Notes: generated by a model not told the origin, from the sequence alone. 16,939 nucleotides of DNA from Euryarchaeota archaeon UBA202 (GCA_002502685.1 DAQA01000032.1:1-16939), one strand, 5' to 3'. Positions 7,621 through 15,230 are shown, counted from the stretch's first letter. Translations and numbers: made by a program.

Positions 7621-7713
7621 CTAGTTTAAAAAGATTGCAAATATGATGCTTACTAGCAGAACGATAAGAAAACCCGGTGTTCCATTGTTCTCTTTTTCTT
7701 TGTTGCTAATCAT
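7621..7713 (-). CDS. Possible 30-residue membrane peptide with TPGF motif
   Basis: Read from the ATG at 7713, the product is a short polar head (MISNKEKENNG) followed by TPGF and a hydrophobic segment (about residues 15-29) ending at the stop. The T-P-G-F plus hydrophobic stretch recalls the start of archaeal PGF-type C-terminal sorting signals. The basic tail usual for those is missing, and the rest of a sorted protein is absent. It lies between the regulator and acn on the same strand. An open frame continues upstream to 7809, but it overlaps the regulator and looks non-coding. No clear ribosome binding site is visible. It may be a genuine single-pass microprotein, a decayed remnant, or chance. 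Confidence 0.3.
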   Translation of the reverse strand: MISNKEKENNGTPGFLIVLLVSIIFAIFLN

Positions 7714-7760
7714 GATGTAAATTGATGAGGGGTGAGAGATGTGAAACTTGATTAAAATAG

Positions 7761-8336
7761 TCACCAAAATAGTCCGCGATATTGATTTATAATGGGACAT
7801 CCAACACATCTATTTTCCTTGTAATATGTGCATTCGCGGCACTCGATATCTATTCCGCAGGGGGCTTTTTCTTTGATATCAATGTTCATGTTTATGGGGG
7901 TGACAAAATTTTTTAGACTCGATATGATAATATTAAAATCCACATTGTGGATTTCCTTATTTGTGCGCAGGTGGACATCAACAATTGATTCAAGTGAAGC
8001 AATGTCTTCACCTATAAACAATAAGCATAGATTATTTTTTCCTGAAACTGTAAAGCCATTTAAAAAGAAGGGGCAATCTCGAAACATGTTCAATATTTTA
8101 CTGGGTGTATCCGCAGTTATCTCCAATTTAGCGATATGAAACCCGACTTTATGGGGGTTAATACCAATGACCTGTTCTATAAATCCTTTGTCCTTAAGTT
8201 TTTTTATTCGCATGGCAACAGAGGGTTGTGATAGATTGATTTGTCCAGCTATTTCTTCTTGCGAAATATCTGGTTTTTGATTTAATAAACCAATAATGGT
8301 TCTATCCTTTGGATCTAATCTAATAGAGGATACCAT
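7761..8336 (-). CDS. Lrp/AsnC-type transcriptional regulator with five-cysteine C-terminal tail
   Basis: The N-terminal 60 residues form a winged-helix DNA-binding domain of Lrp/AsnC type (LDPKDRTIIGLL, then ISQEEIAGQINLSQPSVAMRIKKL as the helix-turn-helix). Residues about 65-150 fit a RAM/AsnC-like alpha-beta ligand domain. The tail is unusual: C160, C166, C169, C177 and C180 in the pattern C-x5-C-x2-C-x7-C-x2-C, then a short aromatic end (YRGLFW). This should bind zinc or an Fe-S cluster, giving possible metal or redox sensing. A GTG at 8348 could extend the protein by four residues, but it overlaps the GAGGTG site. The ATG at 8336, about 9 nt after GAGGTG, is better. The gene is divergent from the C25 peptidase gene and lies upstream of the citrate operon on the same strand. 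Its targets are inferred only. Confidence 0.85.
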   Translation of the reverse strand: MVSSIRLDPKDRTIIGLLNQKPDISQEEIAGQINLSQPSVAMRIKKLKDKGFIEQVIGINPHKVGFHIAKLEITADTPSKILNMFRDCPFFLNGFTVSGKNNLCLLFIGEDIASLESIVDVHLRTNKEIHNVDFNIIISSLKNFVTPINMNIDIKEKAPCGIDIECRECTYYKENRCVGCPIINQYRGLFW

Positions 8337-8390
8337 TTTTTTTGTCACCTCAATCTGATATGATTGATAAATGGATAATAAAATGTGTAG

Positions 8391-8397
8391 TTATAAA
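8391..8397 (-). promoter_or_regulatory. Probable TATA box of the Lrp/AsnC-type gene
   Basis: On the minus strand this reads TTTATAA, about 55-60 nt upstream of the regulator ATG, leaving a leader of roughly 30 nt that includes the GAGGTG site. Confidence 0.35.
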
Positions 8398-8430
8398 TTT
8401 ACCTATTAACTATAAGTTTTAGGGACATAT

Positions 8431-8453
8431 TATTTTATAAATATTATAAAATA
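8431..8453 (+). promoter_or_regulatory. Perfect 10-bp inverted repeat in the divergent promoter, overlapping the peptidase TATA box
   Basis: The arms TATTTTATAA (8431-8440) and TTATAAAATA (8444-8453) are exact reverse complements separated by ATA. A TATA-like TTATAAATA lies across the left arm, about 55 nt upstream of the C25 peptidase ATG. The position, between divergent regulator and target genes, is that of an operator. The AT-rich composition means chance is a real alternative. Confidence 0.45.
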
Positions 8454-8496
8454 TTTTATATGGGTAAGATATATTGTTGATATTGGTGGAAAAAAA

Positions 8497-10857
8497 ATGG
8501 GTGCGAAGTCTGCATTGTTCGTTTTATCAATAATAACAGTCCTTTTTTCTGCTTCAATGATTACCTTGAGTAGCCAAAATGTTAGGGAGACAAAAAAATT
8601 GGAAATTTTTTTTTCATGTCCTTCCTTTCATAATGATGGGGATTATATCATGATTGATATCTTGGACGCTACATCCCTGTTGGTTACACCCGGAAATCCT
8701 CTTCTCCCCTATTCCTCACTATATCTATCATTTCCACTAGGGACAAAGATACTGGATATTGATGTTTCTTATAGCCGGGTAACTGAGTTTAAAATTGATA
8801 AAAAGGTACATCCTGCTCCTCAACGAGTCCTCTTAGATGGCCAACTATCTTCTGCAACTTGTTTTGAAAATCAGGATATATATCACAGCGACGTAATGTA
8901 TCCTGATGAAAAATATAGCTACCGGACAGCTACTGGGTTAGATAATGGAAAGCATGTAACAATTCTTACAGTACAGATATATCCCCTTCGATATTTTCCT
9001 CTTGCAGGAAAAATTATGCATAGCCAAAAAGTTTCCTTAGATATCGAGTATGATACTCCATCAAAATCTTCCTTTTCTCCTCAGCAAAAATATCAATTAA
9101 TTATCTTATCACCTAATGAATTTTATGATGCATTAAAACCTCTTGTTGACCACAAAGGAATGATGAATATCTCTTCTTGTATCTTTAATATTGAAGAAAT
9201 ACCGCGGGAAGGAAAAGACGAACAAGAAAACATTAAATATTTCATCAAGGAAGCTATAGAGAATTGGGGGACACAATATGTACTTTTAGTGGGTGGCATG
9301 AATTATTTTCCGGTGCGCCATACACATGTTCAATTGCCAGAGGATAATGAAGTTTTTGTATCTGATTTATATTATGCAGATATATATAATGCCACGGGGG
9401 CATTTAGTGACTGGGATACAAATGGTAATGGTGTTTATGGAGAATATAATTGGGGGGGAGGTACTGATAAGATTGATTTATGCCCTGATGTTTATCTTGG
9501 TCGACTTCCTTGTACTAGTCTAGAAGAGGTTGTAACAGCGGTCAATAAAATTATAAAATATGAGTCGACACGGGCATATTCTCAAGATTGGTTCACAAAT
9601 ATTATTGTGTGTGGTGGTGATACGGCACCTGACGATAGAAATAATATAGATGAAGGCGAATATATTAACCAAAATGTCCTTGAAATCATGGATGTTTTCA
9701 ATTCAATAAAATTATGGGCATCTATGGATGAATTAAGCTCAGCTTCTAATATCAATGATGCTATTGAGCAAGGGGCGGGATTTCTAAGTTTTTCAGGACA
9801 TGGATCGCCTACTTCATGGGCAACACATCCCCACGAAAAAGAGAATATGTGGATTCCAACAGGGGGTTATCGAACAGCGGCAATTAGTGGTCTTTCAAAT
9901 GCAGACCGATTACCTGTGGTTGTTACGAGTGCTTGTTCTACGAGCAAATTCAACAAGGCAGATAATTGTTTTGGGTGGTCTTTCATTGCTAATCCCCAGG
10001 GGGGTGCTATTGCAACCCTCGGTAGCACTGGATTGGGTTATATCTATATTGGGAAATCTATCTCCTCTGGCCTCATGGGAAAAATGGAGGTTGAATCGTT
10101 TGAGGCTTATCAGGATAAAAATGTGAAAACTTTTGGGGAACTATGGACAGTAACTATTAATAATTATATTATAGATCGGGGCCAGCTCAGTGACTCTGAT
10201 TATAAAACCATTGAAGAATGGCAAGCATTTGGCGATCCTTCACTTCTTATTTCTTCTTTATCACATCCTCCAGATAAACCCCTGCTAGAAGGTCCTTCAT
10301 CTGGAAAGAAAGGAAACAGGTATTTTTATCGTGCAAGGTGTGCGGATCCTGAAGCTGATCAAATTTTTTATTGGTTTGACTGGGGAGATGGGACCGCTAG
10401 CGAATGGATGGGCCCTTACCCTTCTAATGTTACCATAGAATCATCCCATGTTTGGGATACTCAAGGGGATTATATAGTAAAAGTTAAAACAAAGGATGAA
10501 CACGGTAGCCTTGGTGAATGGTCTGATCCAGTAGGTCTTGAATTATCTTTTAAATTTTCAACTGATCTTTATCTTAAACAAGGTTTCCTTCACCTTTTTG
10601 GAAGACCTTTGCTTAAAACTATTAGGGAAAAAACCTTGGTTATTGGGAAAATATATGTCGGATTAAACACTGACAAAAATATTGACCAAGTTATCTTTTC
10701 TATGGACGGTAACCTTTGTTATACTGATGTACAGCCCCCCTATGAATTTCTTTTGGATAATGTCAATCATGGATGGCATACTGTTACCATTTCATCCTAT
10801 TATAGGGACCTAAAAAGAGACGAGGAAACCATTCCATTCTGGATTTTAAATATATAA
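8497..10857 (+). CDS. Secreted gingipain-like (C25) cysteine peptidase with PKD and Ig-like domains
   Basis: This 786-residue protein starts with an export signal (K4, hydrophobic 5-24), followed by a prodomain-like region to about residue 200. The catalytic domain (about 200-580) has the C25/caspase-clan dyad: H435 in SFSGHGSP and C480 in VVVTSACSTS. A DWDTNGNGVYGEY loop (about 307-319) resembles a calcium site, followed by DLCPDVYLGRLPC, both common in C25 relatives. A PKD domain follows (about 591-680; WFDWGDGTASEW, then SSHVWDTQGDYIVKVKTKDEHG). The last about 95 residues resemble a bacterial Ig-like domain (VIFSMDGNL ... PPYEFLLDNVNHGWHTVTI). No C-terminal membrane segment or sorting motif is seen, so it is probably released or held by its C-terminal modules. 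It should degrade extracellular protein. A GGTGG site precedes the ATG. It is divergent from the Lrp-type gene. Confidence 0.88.
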   Translation: MGAKSALFVLSIITVLFSASMITLSSQNVRETKKLEIFFSCPSFHNDGDYIMIDILDATSLLVTPGNPLLPYSSLYLSFPLGTKILDIDVSYSRVTEFKIDKKVHPAPQRVLLDGQLSSATCFENQDIYHSDVMYPDEKYSYRTATGLDNGKHVTILTVQIYPLRYFPLAGKIMHSQKVSLDIEYDTPSKSSFSPQQKYQLIILSPNEFYDALKPLVDHKGMMNISSCIFNIEEIPREGKDEQENIKYFIKEAIENWGTQYVLLVGGMNYFPVRHTHVQLPEDNEVFVSDLYYADIYNATGAFSDWDTNGNGVYGEYNWGGGTDKIDLCPDVYLGRLPCTSLEEVVTAVNKIIKYESTRAYSQDWFTNIIVCGGDTAPDDRNNIDEGEYINQNVLEIMDVFNSIKLWASMDELSSASNINDAIEQGAGFLSFSGHGSPTSWATHPHEKENMWIPTGGYRTAAISGLSNADRLPVVVTSACSTSKFNKADNCFGWSFIANPQGGAIATLGSTGLGYIYIGKSISSGLMGKMEVESFEAYQDKNVKTFGELWTVTINNYIIDRGQLSDSDYKTIEEWQAFGDPSLLISSLSHPPDKPLLEGPSSGKKGNRYFYRARCADPEADQIFYWFDWGDGTASEWMGPYPSNVTIESSHVWDTQGDYIVKVKTKDEHGSLGEWSDPVGLELSFKFSTDLYLKQGFLHLFGRPLLKTIREKTLVIGKIYVGLNTDKNIDQVIFSMDGNLCYTDVQPPYEFLLDNVNHGWHTVTISSYYRDLKRDEETIPFWILNI

Positions 10858-10892
10858 ACCGTTATTGTTATTATATACAGGTTACACTCTTA

Positions 10893-10911
10893 TTTTTTGC
10901 ATATTTTTATA
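10893..10911 (+). promoter_or_regulatory. T-rich tract after the peptidase gene with a TATA-like box for pus10
   Basis: A T6 run (10893-10898) about 35 nt after the peptidase stop could serve as a U-tract terminator. TTTTTATA (10904-10911) is a weak TATA candidate for pus10, about 45 nt before its TTG start. An 11-bp inverted repeat (10864-10874 and 10921-10931) surrounds both. Confidence 0.3.
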
Positions 10912-10954
10912 CCGGTAATGATAATAACAATTTTTTCACAAAGGGGTAAATTAC

Positions 10955-12199
10955 TTGTATATAAATGGTATTCCTCAGTCGTTTATGGACCTAGATTTAT
11001 CCTCTGAAAAAGTATTGAGCATAGCAGAAGATTTAGTGATCTTCAAGTTATGCGATAATTGTCTGGGGCGGCAATTTGGAAAAATTGGTCATGAGATGAC
11101 AAATGAACAGAGAGGTAGACAAATTCGTCAATATCTTAATATTCCCAAATATGAAAGTGAAACGTGTTGGTTATGCAAATCTCTTATGAGTGAAATTCAA
11201 AAGTTTTCGCGTATCATAATGCAATCTCTAAAGGATTATGAATATGAAACTTTTTTAGTGGGCTCAAGAATTTCTGATAATATACTAGAAAAAGAGAAAA
11301 AATTATGGGAGCTAACAAATTTTGGCGAACCAATAAAACATGAACTTAACCGGGAAATTGGAAAAATTATTGAAAAAAAAACAGGAAAAACAGTTGATTT
11401 TAATCAACCAGATATAGTAGCACTTATTGATACTTCTTTTGACATTGTTACCCTAGATGTACGTTCTCTTTTTATTTATGGTAGATATTGGAAATTCATA
11501 CGGGGTATTCCTCAAACAAAATGGCACTGTAAAAAATGCCATGGCATTGGTTGCCATTACTGTGATTTTACGGGAAAAAGATTTGAAATCAGTATCGAGG
11601 AATTAATTGGTAAAACCCTTCTTGAAAAAAGTATGGGTAACGCAATAAGTTTACACGGTGCAGGAAGGGAAGATATTGATGCTAAAATGTTGGGTAATGG
11701 GCGACCCTTTATCTTAGAGATAAAAAATCCTAAAAACAGATTTTTTTCCTTAATAAATGTGGAAAATGAAAGCAATGAGTATACAAAAGAAAAAGTTAAA
11801 ATTAATAATTTACGCTATGCATCAAAGGAAGATATTGATAAGCTGAAATCTGCAAAGTGGGAAAAAACCTATCGGGTGAAGATAAGTGGTGAAATTGATA
11901 AGAGAAAACTTAAAGAAGCAGTTACGGCATTAGGGAATAAAATAATATGTCAAAGAACACCAAACAGAGTACTTCACAGGCGTTCGGACATCGAAAGAAA
12001 ACGAAAAATTACTGATATAAAAATTGAGGAGATTATGGAAAAGAGTGCAGTTCTTACTATTCGAGCTGATGCAGGAACTTATATTAAAGAGTTAATTGAT
12101 GGGGACGATGGAAGGACAACACCGTCTGTCACTGAAATAATTGGGAAACAAATAGAAACAAAAAAATTGGACGTGATCCAAATACATGACAAAGGGTGA
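10955..12199 (+). CDS. pus10: tRNA pseudouridine(54/55) synthase Pus10
   Basis: Archaeal Pus10 makes pseudouridine at tRNA positions 54 and 55 in the T-loop. The 414-residue protein has N-terminal cysteine pairs C33-x2-C36 (CDNCLGRQFG) and C71-x2-C74 (CWLC), a THUMP-like region (about 85-185), a second set CKKC...CHYC (C192, C195, C200, C203), and the catalytic domain with GAGREDIDAKMLGNGRPF. D240 in R-E-D is the likely catalytic aspartate. Near the C-terminus RADAGTYIKELIDGDDGRTTPS matches the family signature. The start is taken as TTG at 10955, with AGGGGT about 9 nt upstream. An ATG at 10985 is the alternative but lacks a ribosome binding site. It leads a run of tightly packed translation and transcription genes; rpl21e starts 3 nt after its stop. 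Confidence 0.93.
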   Translation: MYINGIPQSFMDLDLSSEKVLSIAEDLVIFKLCDNCLGRQFGKIGHEMTNEQRGRQIRQYLNIPKYESETCWLCKSLMSEIQKFSRIIMQSLKDYEYETFLVGSRISDNILEKEKKLWELTNFGEPIKHELNREIGKIIEKKTGKTVDFNQPDIVALIDTSFDIVTLDVRSLFIYGRYWKFIRGIPQTKWHCKKCHGIGCHYCDFTGKRFEISIEELIGKTLLEKSMGNAISLHGAGREDIDAKMLGNGRPFILEIKNPKNRFFSLINVENESNEYTKEKVKINNLRYASKEDIDKLKSAKWEKTYRVKISGEIDKRKLKEAVTALGNKIICQRTPNRVLHRRSDIERKRKITDIKIEEIMEKSAVLTIRADAGTYIKELIDGDDGRTTPSVTEIIGKQIETKKLDVIQIHDKG

Positions 12200-12202
12200 T
12201 CT

Positions 12203-12496
12203 ATGGTACGAAGATCAAAAGGAATAAGAAGTAAAACCAGGCATGTTTTGCAAAGAAAGAAAAGAGAAAGAGGTTTGTCCCCTATAACTTATGCCTTGCA
12301 AGAATTTAGTGTGGGTGAAAAAGTCAATATTGTGATTAACCCCTCCATTCATAGTGGAATGCCTCATCATCGTTTTCATGGCAAAACAGGCGATATTCTT
12401 GAGAAAAGAGGCAATGCTTACATGGTAAAAATACGAGATGGAAATAAATTAAAAGATATTATTGTAAGACCCGAGCATTTAAGAAAATGGAAATAG
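12203..12496 (+). CDS. rpl21e: 50S ribosomal protein L21e
   Basis: This is a 97-residue archaeal/eukaryotic-type large-subunit protein with no bacterial counterpart. The basic start RRSKGIRSKTRHVLQRKKRERG, the central FSVGEKVNIVINPSIHSGMP and HRFHGKTGDILEKRG, and the closing IVRPEHLRKWK are characteristic. Length is normal for archaea. It starts 3 nt after the pus10 stop, and its last 10 nt overlap the start of rpoF, so translation of the run is probably coupled. Confidence 0.97.
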   Translation: MVRRSKGIRSKTRHVLQRKKRERGLSPITYALQEFSVGEKVNIVINPSIHSGMPHHRFHGKTGDILEKRGNAYMVKIRDGNKLKDIIVRPEHLRKWK

Positions 12497-12798
12497 TTCC
12501 ACTCTCTGAAGTTAAGAATTTGTTAAAAAAAATGCAAAAGGATAGAGAACTATCTAGAGAACAAAACATTACCTTAGAGTATGCCGAAAAGGTTGTCAAG
12601 CTTCCTGCTTCAAAAACAAAGAAATTAATTAAGGAACTAATGGATTTAGGAAGGATAAATGAGATCCAAGCGTGTAAATTAGCCGATTTATTATCTGGAT
12701 CCGAGGAGGAAGTAACTGCAATCTTTTCCAAAGAGAGTTACTCGCCTTCGAGTGAGCAAATTAAAAAGATTTTAGATATAATTAGTAAATATTTTTGA
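12487..12798 (+). CDS. rpoF: DNA-directed RNA polymerase subunit Rpo4 (RpoF, Rpb4-like)
   Basis: This 103-residue protein fits archaeal RpoF, which pairs with Rpo7 (RpoE) to form the polymerase stalk that contacts nascent RNA. The N-terminal strand (MEIVPLSEVKNLL), a charged helix, the YAEKVVKLP segment and the HRDC-like helical C-terminus (GRINEIQACKLADLLSGSEEEVTAIFSKE) are typical. There are no catalytic residues. It overlaps rpl21e by 10 nt and is followed by the DUF655 gene, a conserved euryarchaeal order that supports the call despite low sequence conservation in this family. Confidence 0.92.
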   Translation: MEIVPLSEVKNLLKKMQKDRELSREQNITLEYAEKVVKLPASKTKKLIKELMDLGRINEIQACKLADLLSGSEEEVTAIFSKESYSPSSEQIKKILDIISKYF

Positions 12799-12806
12799 AT
12801 AGGACC

Positions 12807-13358
12807 ATGGAAGATTACGTTTATATTTTGGATTATGTAACTACGGGAATACCAGCTCGAGAACAAGCACCGGTATCTTTTGGCATTGGAGAAACAGAGT
12901 TCACTCTTCTGGGATTAATCCCAAAACCTGGCGTTAGTCTTACAAGTGGGGAACGTATATATGTGGGAAAAGAAAAGGAAAAAAGAAAAAAAATTGATAA
13001 AGTCAAAGGGAGGGCGGATTATGATGATTTGTCTGCAGCTGCCCATGGAGAACTTCCTTATGTAATTTTAGATATTGTTCGTAATAATGAAGCAAAATTC
13101 ATTAATTTTTTTAATACGTGCCCTGCCATCACAGCCCGATATCATGCTTTGGAACTGCTACCCGGGTTGGGAAAAAAAACACTCAAAAAACTCATTGTTG
13201 AGCGAAGAATAAAACCCTTTGAAAGTTTTAAGGAGATGGAAACCAGGGTAAAGAATCTTCACCATCCTGATAAGCTAATTGCGAAAAGAATAGAAGAGGA
13301 ATTAAGAGACCCTAATCAAAAATATCGTCTTTTCACCCGCTCCCCTGTTAAAAAATGA
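12807..13358 (+). CDS. DUF655 protein (OB-like and helix-hairpin-helix domains)
   Basis: This 183-residue protein belongs to the archaeal DUF655 family, commonly found between rpoF and ksgA. The start MEDYVYILDY is the usual family N-terminus. The first about 75 residues look like a beta-rich OB-type domain with GERIYVGKEKEKRKKI. The segment LELLPGLGKKTLKKLIVERR (about 115-134) is a helix-hairpin-helix, a general nucleic-acid binding element. The exact function is not established; neighbours suggest a role in RNA or ribosome metabolism. A TTG at 12795 gives a 4-residue extension overlapping the rpoF stop. The ATG at 12807 matches family starts better. The 3' end overlaps ksgA by 4 nt. Confidence 0.9.
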   Translation: MEDYVYILDYVTTGIPAREQAPVSFGIGETEFTLLGLIPKPGVSLTSGERIYVGKEKEKRKKIDKVKGRADYDDLSAAAHGELPYVILDIVRNNEAKFINFFNTCPAITARYHALELLPGLGKKTLKKLIVERRIKPFESFKEMETRVKNLHHPDKLIAKRIEEELRDPNQKYRLFTRSPVKK

Positions 13359-14104
13359 AATGGGGTCAAAATTTTTTAATAGACAACAGCTTAGCCGAGC
13401 GGCAGATTAATTATGCATCTATAACTAAAAACGATTCTGTATTAGAAGTTGGCTCAGGGCATGGCATTTTAACAAAAAAACTTTCTAAAAAAGCAAAGCA
13501 TGTTATTGCAATTGAAATAGATAAAAAATTGATTAAAGATTTTGAAAATCTAGATAATGTAGAACTATTTCATGCTAATGTTTTAGAACTAGATTTATCC
13601 ACTCTTAAATTTAATAAGGTTGTTTCAAATTTACCGTATGATATTGCAGCACCATTTACATTTCGGATGCTGGAACAAAAAATTGATGTAGCTGTTCTTA
13701 TGTACCAGAAAGAATTTGCTGAACGTTTGGTGGCAAAACCTGGAAGTAAAAATTATTCTCGAGTGACAGTGGCTTCATTTTTGAAAGGAAAATGGCAGAT
13801 TTTAGAACATGTTCCCCCTGAAGCATTCTCGCCTAAGCCAAAGGTTTATTCGTCACTTGTCCGATTTATTCCATCTCCCTCAAATTTATGGATTTCTGAT
13901 AAACAAGTTTTGGATAAAATGTTAAGAGTTTTGTTTAGCCATAGGCGAAAAAATATACGTAATGCATTACTATGCGAAAAAATATTTTCTAAGGAACTGA
14001 TAGATACATTGCCCTATGGCGATATTAAAGTTGATAAACTGAGTCCGAGCATGTTTATTGATATGGCAAATAGAGTGGTGGAATATTATGGAAAAAAGAA
14101 TTAA
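13355..14104 (+). CDS. ksgA: 16S rRNA (adenine-N6,N6) dimethyltransferase KsgA/Dim1
   Basis: The enzyme dimethylates two adjacent adenines in the 3' terminal hairpin of 16S rRNA, a late small-subunit maturation step, using S-adenosylmethionine. Seen in 249 residues: GQNFL (4-8), motif I VLEVGSGHGILT (29-40), the acidic motif II EID (54-56), the catalytic NLPYDIAAP (92-100), KPGSKNYSR in the substrate loop, and the C-terminal basic FSHRRKNIRNAL. Length is on the short side but normal for archaeal forms. The ATG overlaps the DUF655 stop (ATGA), indicating coupling. Its 3' end overlaps the start of the M24 peptidase gene by 17 nt. Confidence 0.96.
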   Translation: MKWGQNFLIDNSLAERQINYASITKNDSVLEVGSGHGILTKKLSKKAKHVIAIEIDKKLIKDFENLDNVELFHANVLELDLSTLKFNKVVSNLPYDIAAPFTFRMLEQKIDVAVLMYQKEFAERLVAKPGSKNYSRVTVASFLKGKWQILEHVPPEAFSPKPKVYSSLVRFIPSPSNLWISDKQVLDKMLRVLFSHRRKNIRNALLCEKIFSKELIDTLPYGDIKVDKLSPSMFIDMANRVVEYYGKKN

Positions 14105-15161
14105 AAAAATTTTTGGCTATGCACGACACGATTTGGATGCAATAGTCATCAAAAATTCGACAGCTCCTTTTATTGATCTTTCTTTTTTTTATGTAACAGG
14201 TTTCGAAAAAGGTCTTTTCGAACAATGTATGGTTTTTCTTTATCCTGACGGGGACATGGAAGTTTTGACTTCACAAATTGAAAAAGAAAATGTAGAAAAG
14301 ACACAATTTGAGGTATTTGAAAATAAGGCACATCGAGATGACATGTTACGAAAAAGATTAAGGGGAAAAAAAATAGGTGTTAATTTTTCTTGTTTATCAC
14401 ATGAAGATTTTATTGAATTGAAAAAAATAATTTGTCAAGATTTAACCGATATTAGGCATGCTGTTCAACATGCAAGATTGGTTAAGGATAATAAAGAAAT
14501 TAAGTATATAAAAAAAGCCTGTAAGATTTCTAGTGATATTGCCAATGGTATTGGCTCACTTCTAAATGATGAAATACCTGAACACGAAATAGCATCAGAA
14601 ATTGTTTATCAGATACATCAGCAAGGTGGATCTATGGCCTTTGATCCCATTGTTGCATTTGGTAAAAATGCGGCTTATCCTCATTATTCTTATGGGAAAA
14701 AAAAATTAACAAGGGGTCCTGCATTATTCGATTTCGGGGCAAAATATAAACGCTATTGTTCAGATATAACACGAACTTTTTATTATGGCAATCCCCCCAC
14801 GAAATTTTTGAAAATGTATAAGGTGGTTCTTGATGCACAACAAGTGGCCCTAGATTTAATAAAACCGGGTGTACCTATGGCAAAAGTGCATGACGAAGTT
14901 AATGCATTTATTAGAAATAAGGGATTTGGGAATATAATTCATTCCACTGGGCATTCCTTAGGTCTTGCTGTTCATGATGGATGTGTTCTGCATAATCGAT
15001 CACAGATGATCCTCAGCGAAGGTATGGTTTTTACAATAGAACCAGGGATATATATCCCTGGTTTTGGAGGAGTTCGCATAGAAGATGATATAGTGGTAAC
15101 AAAAGAGGGAGTGGAAGTTTTGACAATTGCGCATAGAGATTGTGCTAGAATGATAGTCTAA
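14088..15161 (+). CDS. M24 family metallopeptidase, Xaa-Pro dipeptidase/aminopeptidase P-like
   Basis: The 357-residue protein has a creatinase-type N-terminal domain (about 1-125) and a pita-bread M24 domain. All metal ligands of a two-metal enzyme are visible: D215 and D226 (FDFGAKYKRYCSDITRTF, spacing D-x10-D), H289 (HSTGHSLG), E318 (FTIEPGIYIPG) and E332 (GVRIEDD); H296 fits the second conserved histidine. It should cleave Xaa-Pro bonds of small peptides in the cytoplasm, fitting peptide recycling or use. No signal peptide is present. An upstream TTG at 14058 extends the frame inside ksgA with an implausible Trp-rich start. The ATG at 14088 has GGTGG upstream and is preferred. Methionine aminopeptidase is unlikely given the N-terminal domain. 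Confidence 0.9.
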   Translation: MEKRIKKIFGYARHDLDAIVIKNSTAPFIDLSFFYVTGFEKGLFEQCMVFLYPDGDMEVLTSQIEKENVEKTQFEVFENKAHRDDMLRKRLRGKKIGVNFSCLSHEDFIELKKIICQDLTDIRHAVQHARLVKDNKEIKYIKKACKISSDIANGIGSLLNDEIPEHEIASEIVYQIHQQGGSMAFDPIVAFGKNAAYPHYSYGKKKLTRGPALFDFGAKYKRYCSDITRTFYYGNPPTKFLKMYKVVLDAQQVALDLIKPGVPMAKVHDEVNAFIRNKGFGNIIHSTGHSLGLAVHDGCVLHNRSQMILSEGMVFTIEPGIYIPGFGGVRIEDDIVVTKEGVEVLTIAHRDCARMIV

Positions 15162-15174
15162 TATGTATTGTAGT

Positions 15175-15208
15175 AATAAAAGGATAGAATAAAAGGATAG
15201 TTTTAAAA
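15175..15208 (+). promoter_or_regulatory. Tandem 13-bp repeat next to a TATA-like box upstream of pdaD
   Basis: AATAAAAGGATAG occurs twice back to back (15175-15187 and 15188-15200), immediately before TTTTAAAA (15201-15208), which lies about 26 nt before the pdaD ATG at leaderless-promoter spacing. The repeat occupies the BRE/upstream position and may be a regulator site, or the repeat units may be duplicated promoter elements. Confidence 0.45.
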
Positions 15209-15230
15209 CATAATACAATATCCAAAAATC

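Noticed and set aside
7714..7809. Upstream extension of the TPGF peptide frame
   Set aside because: It overlaps the 3' end of the regulator, begins with an unlikely residue string, and adds no recognisable domain. Only the part from the ATG at 7713 is kept, with low confidence.
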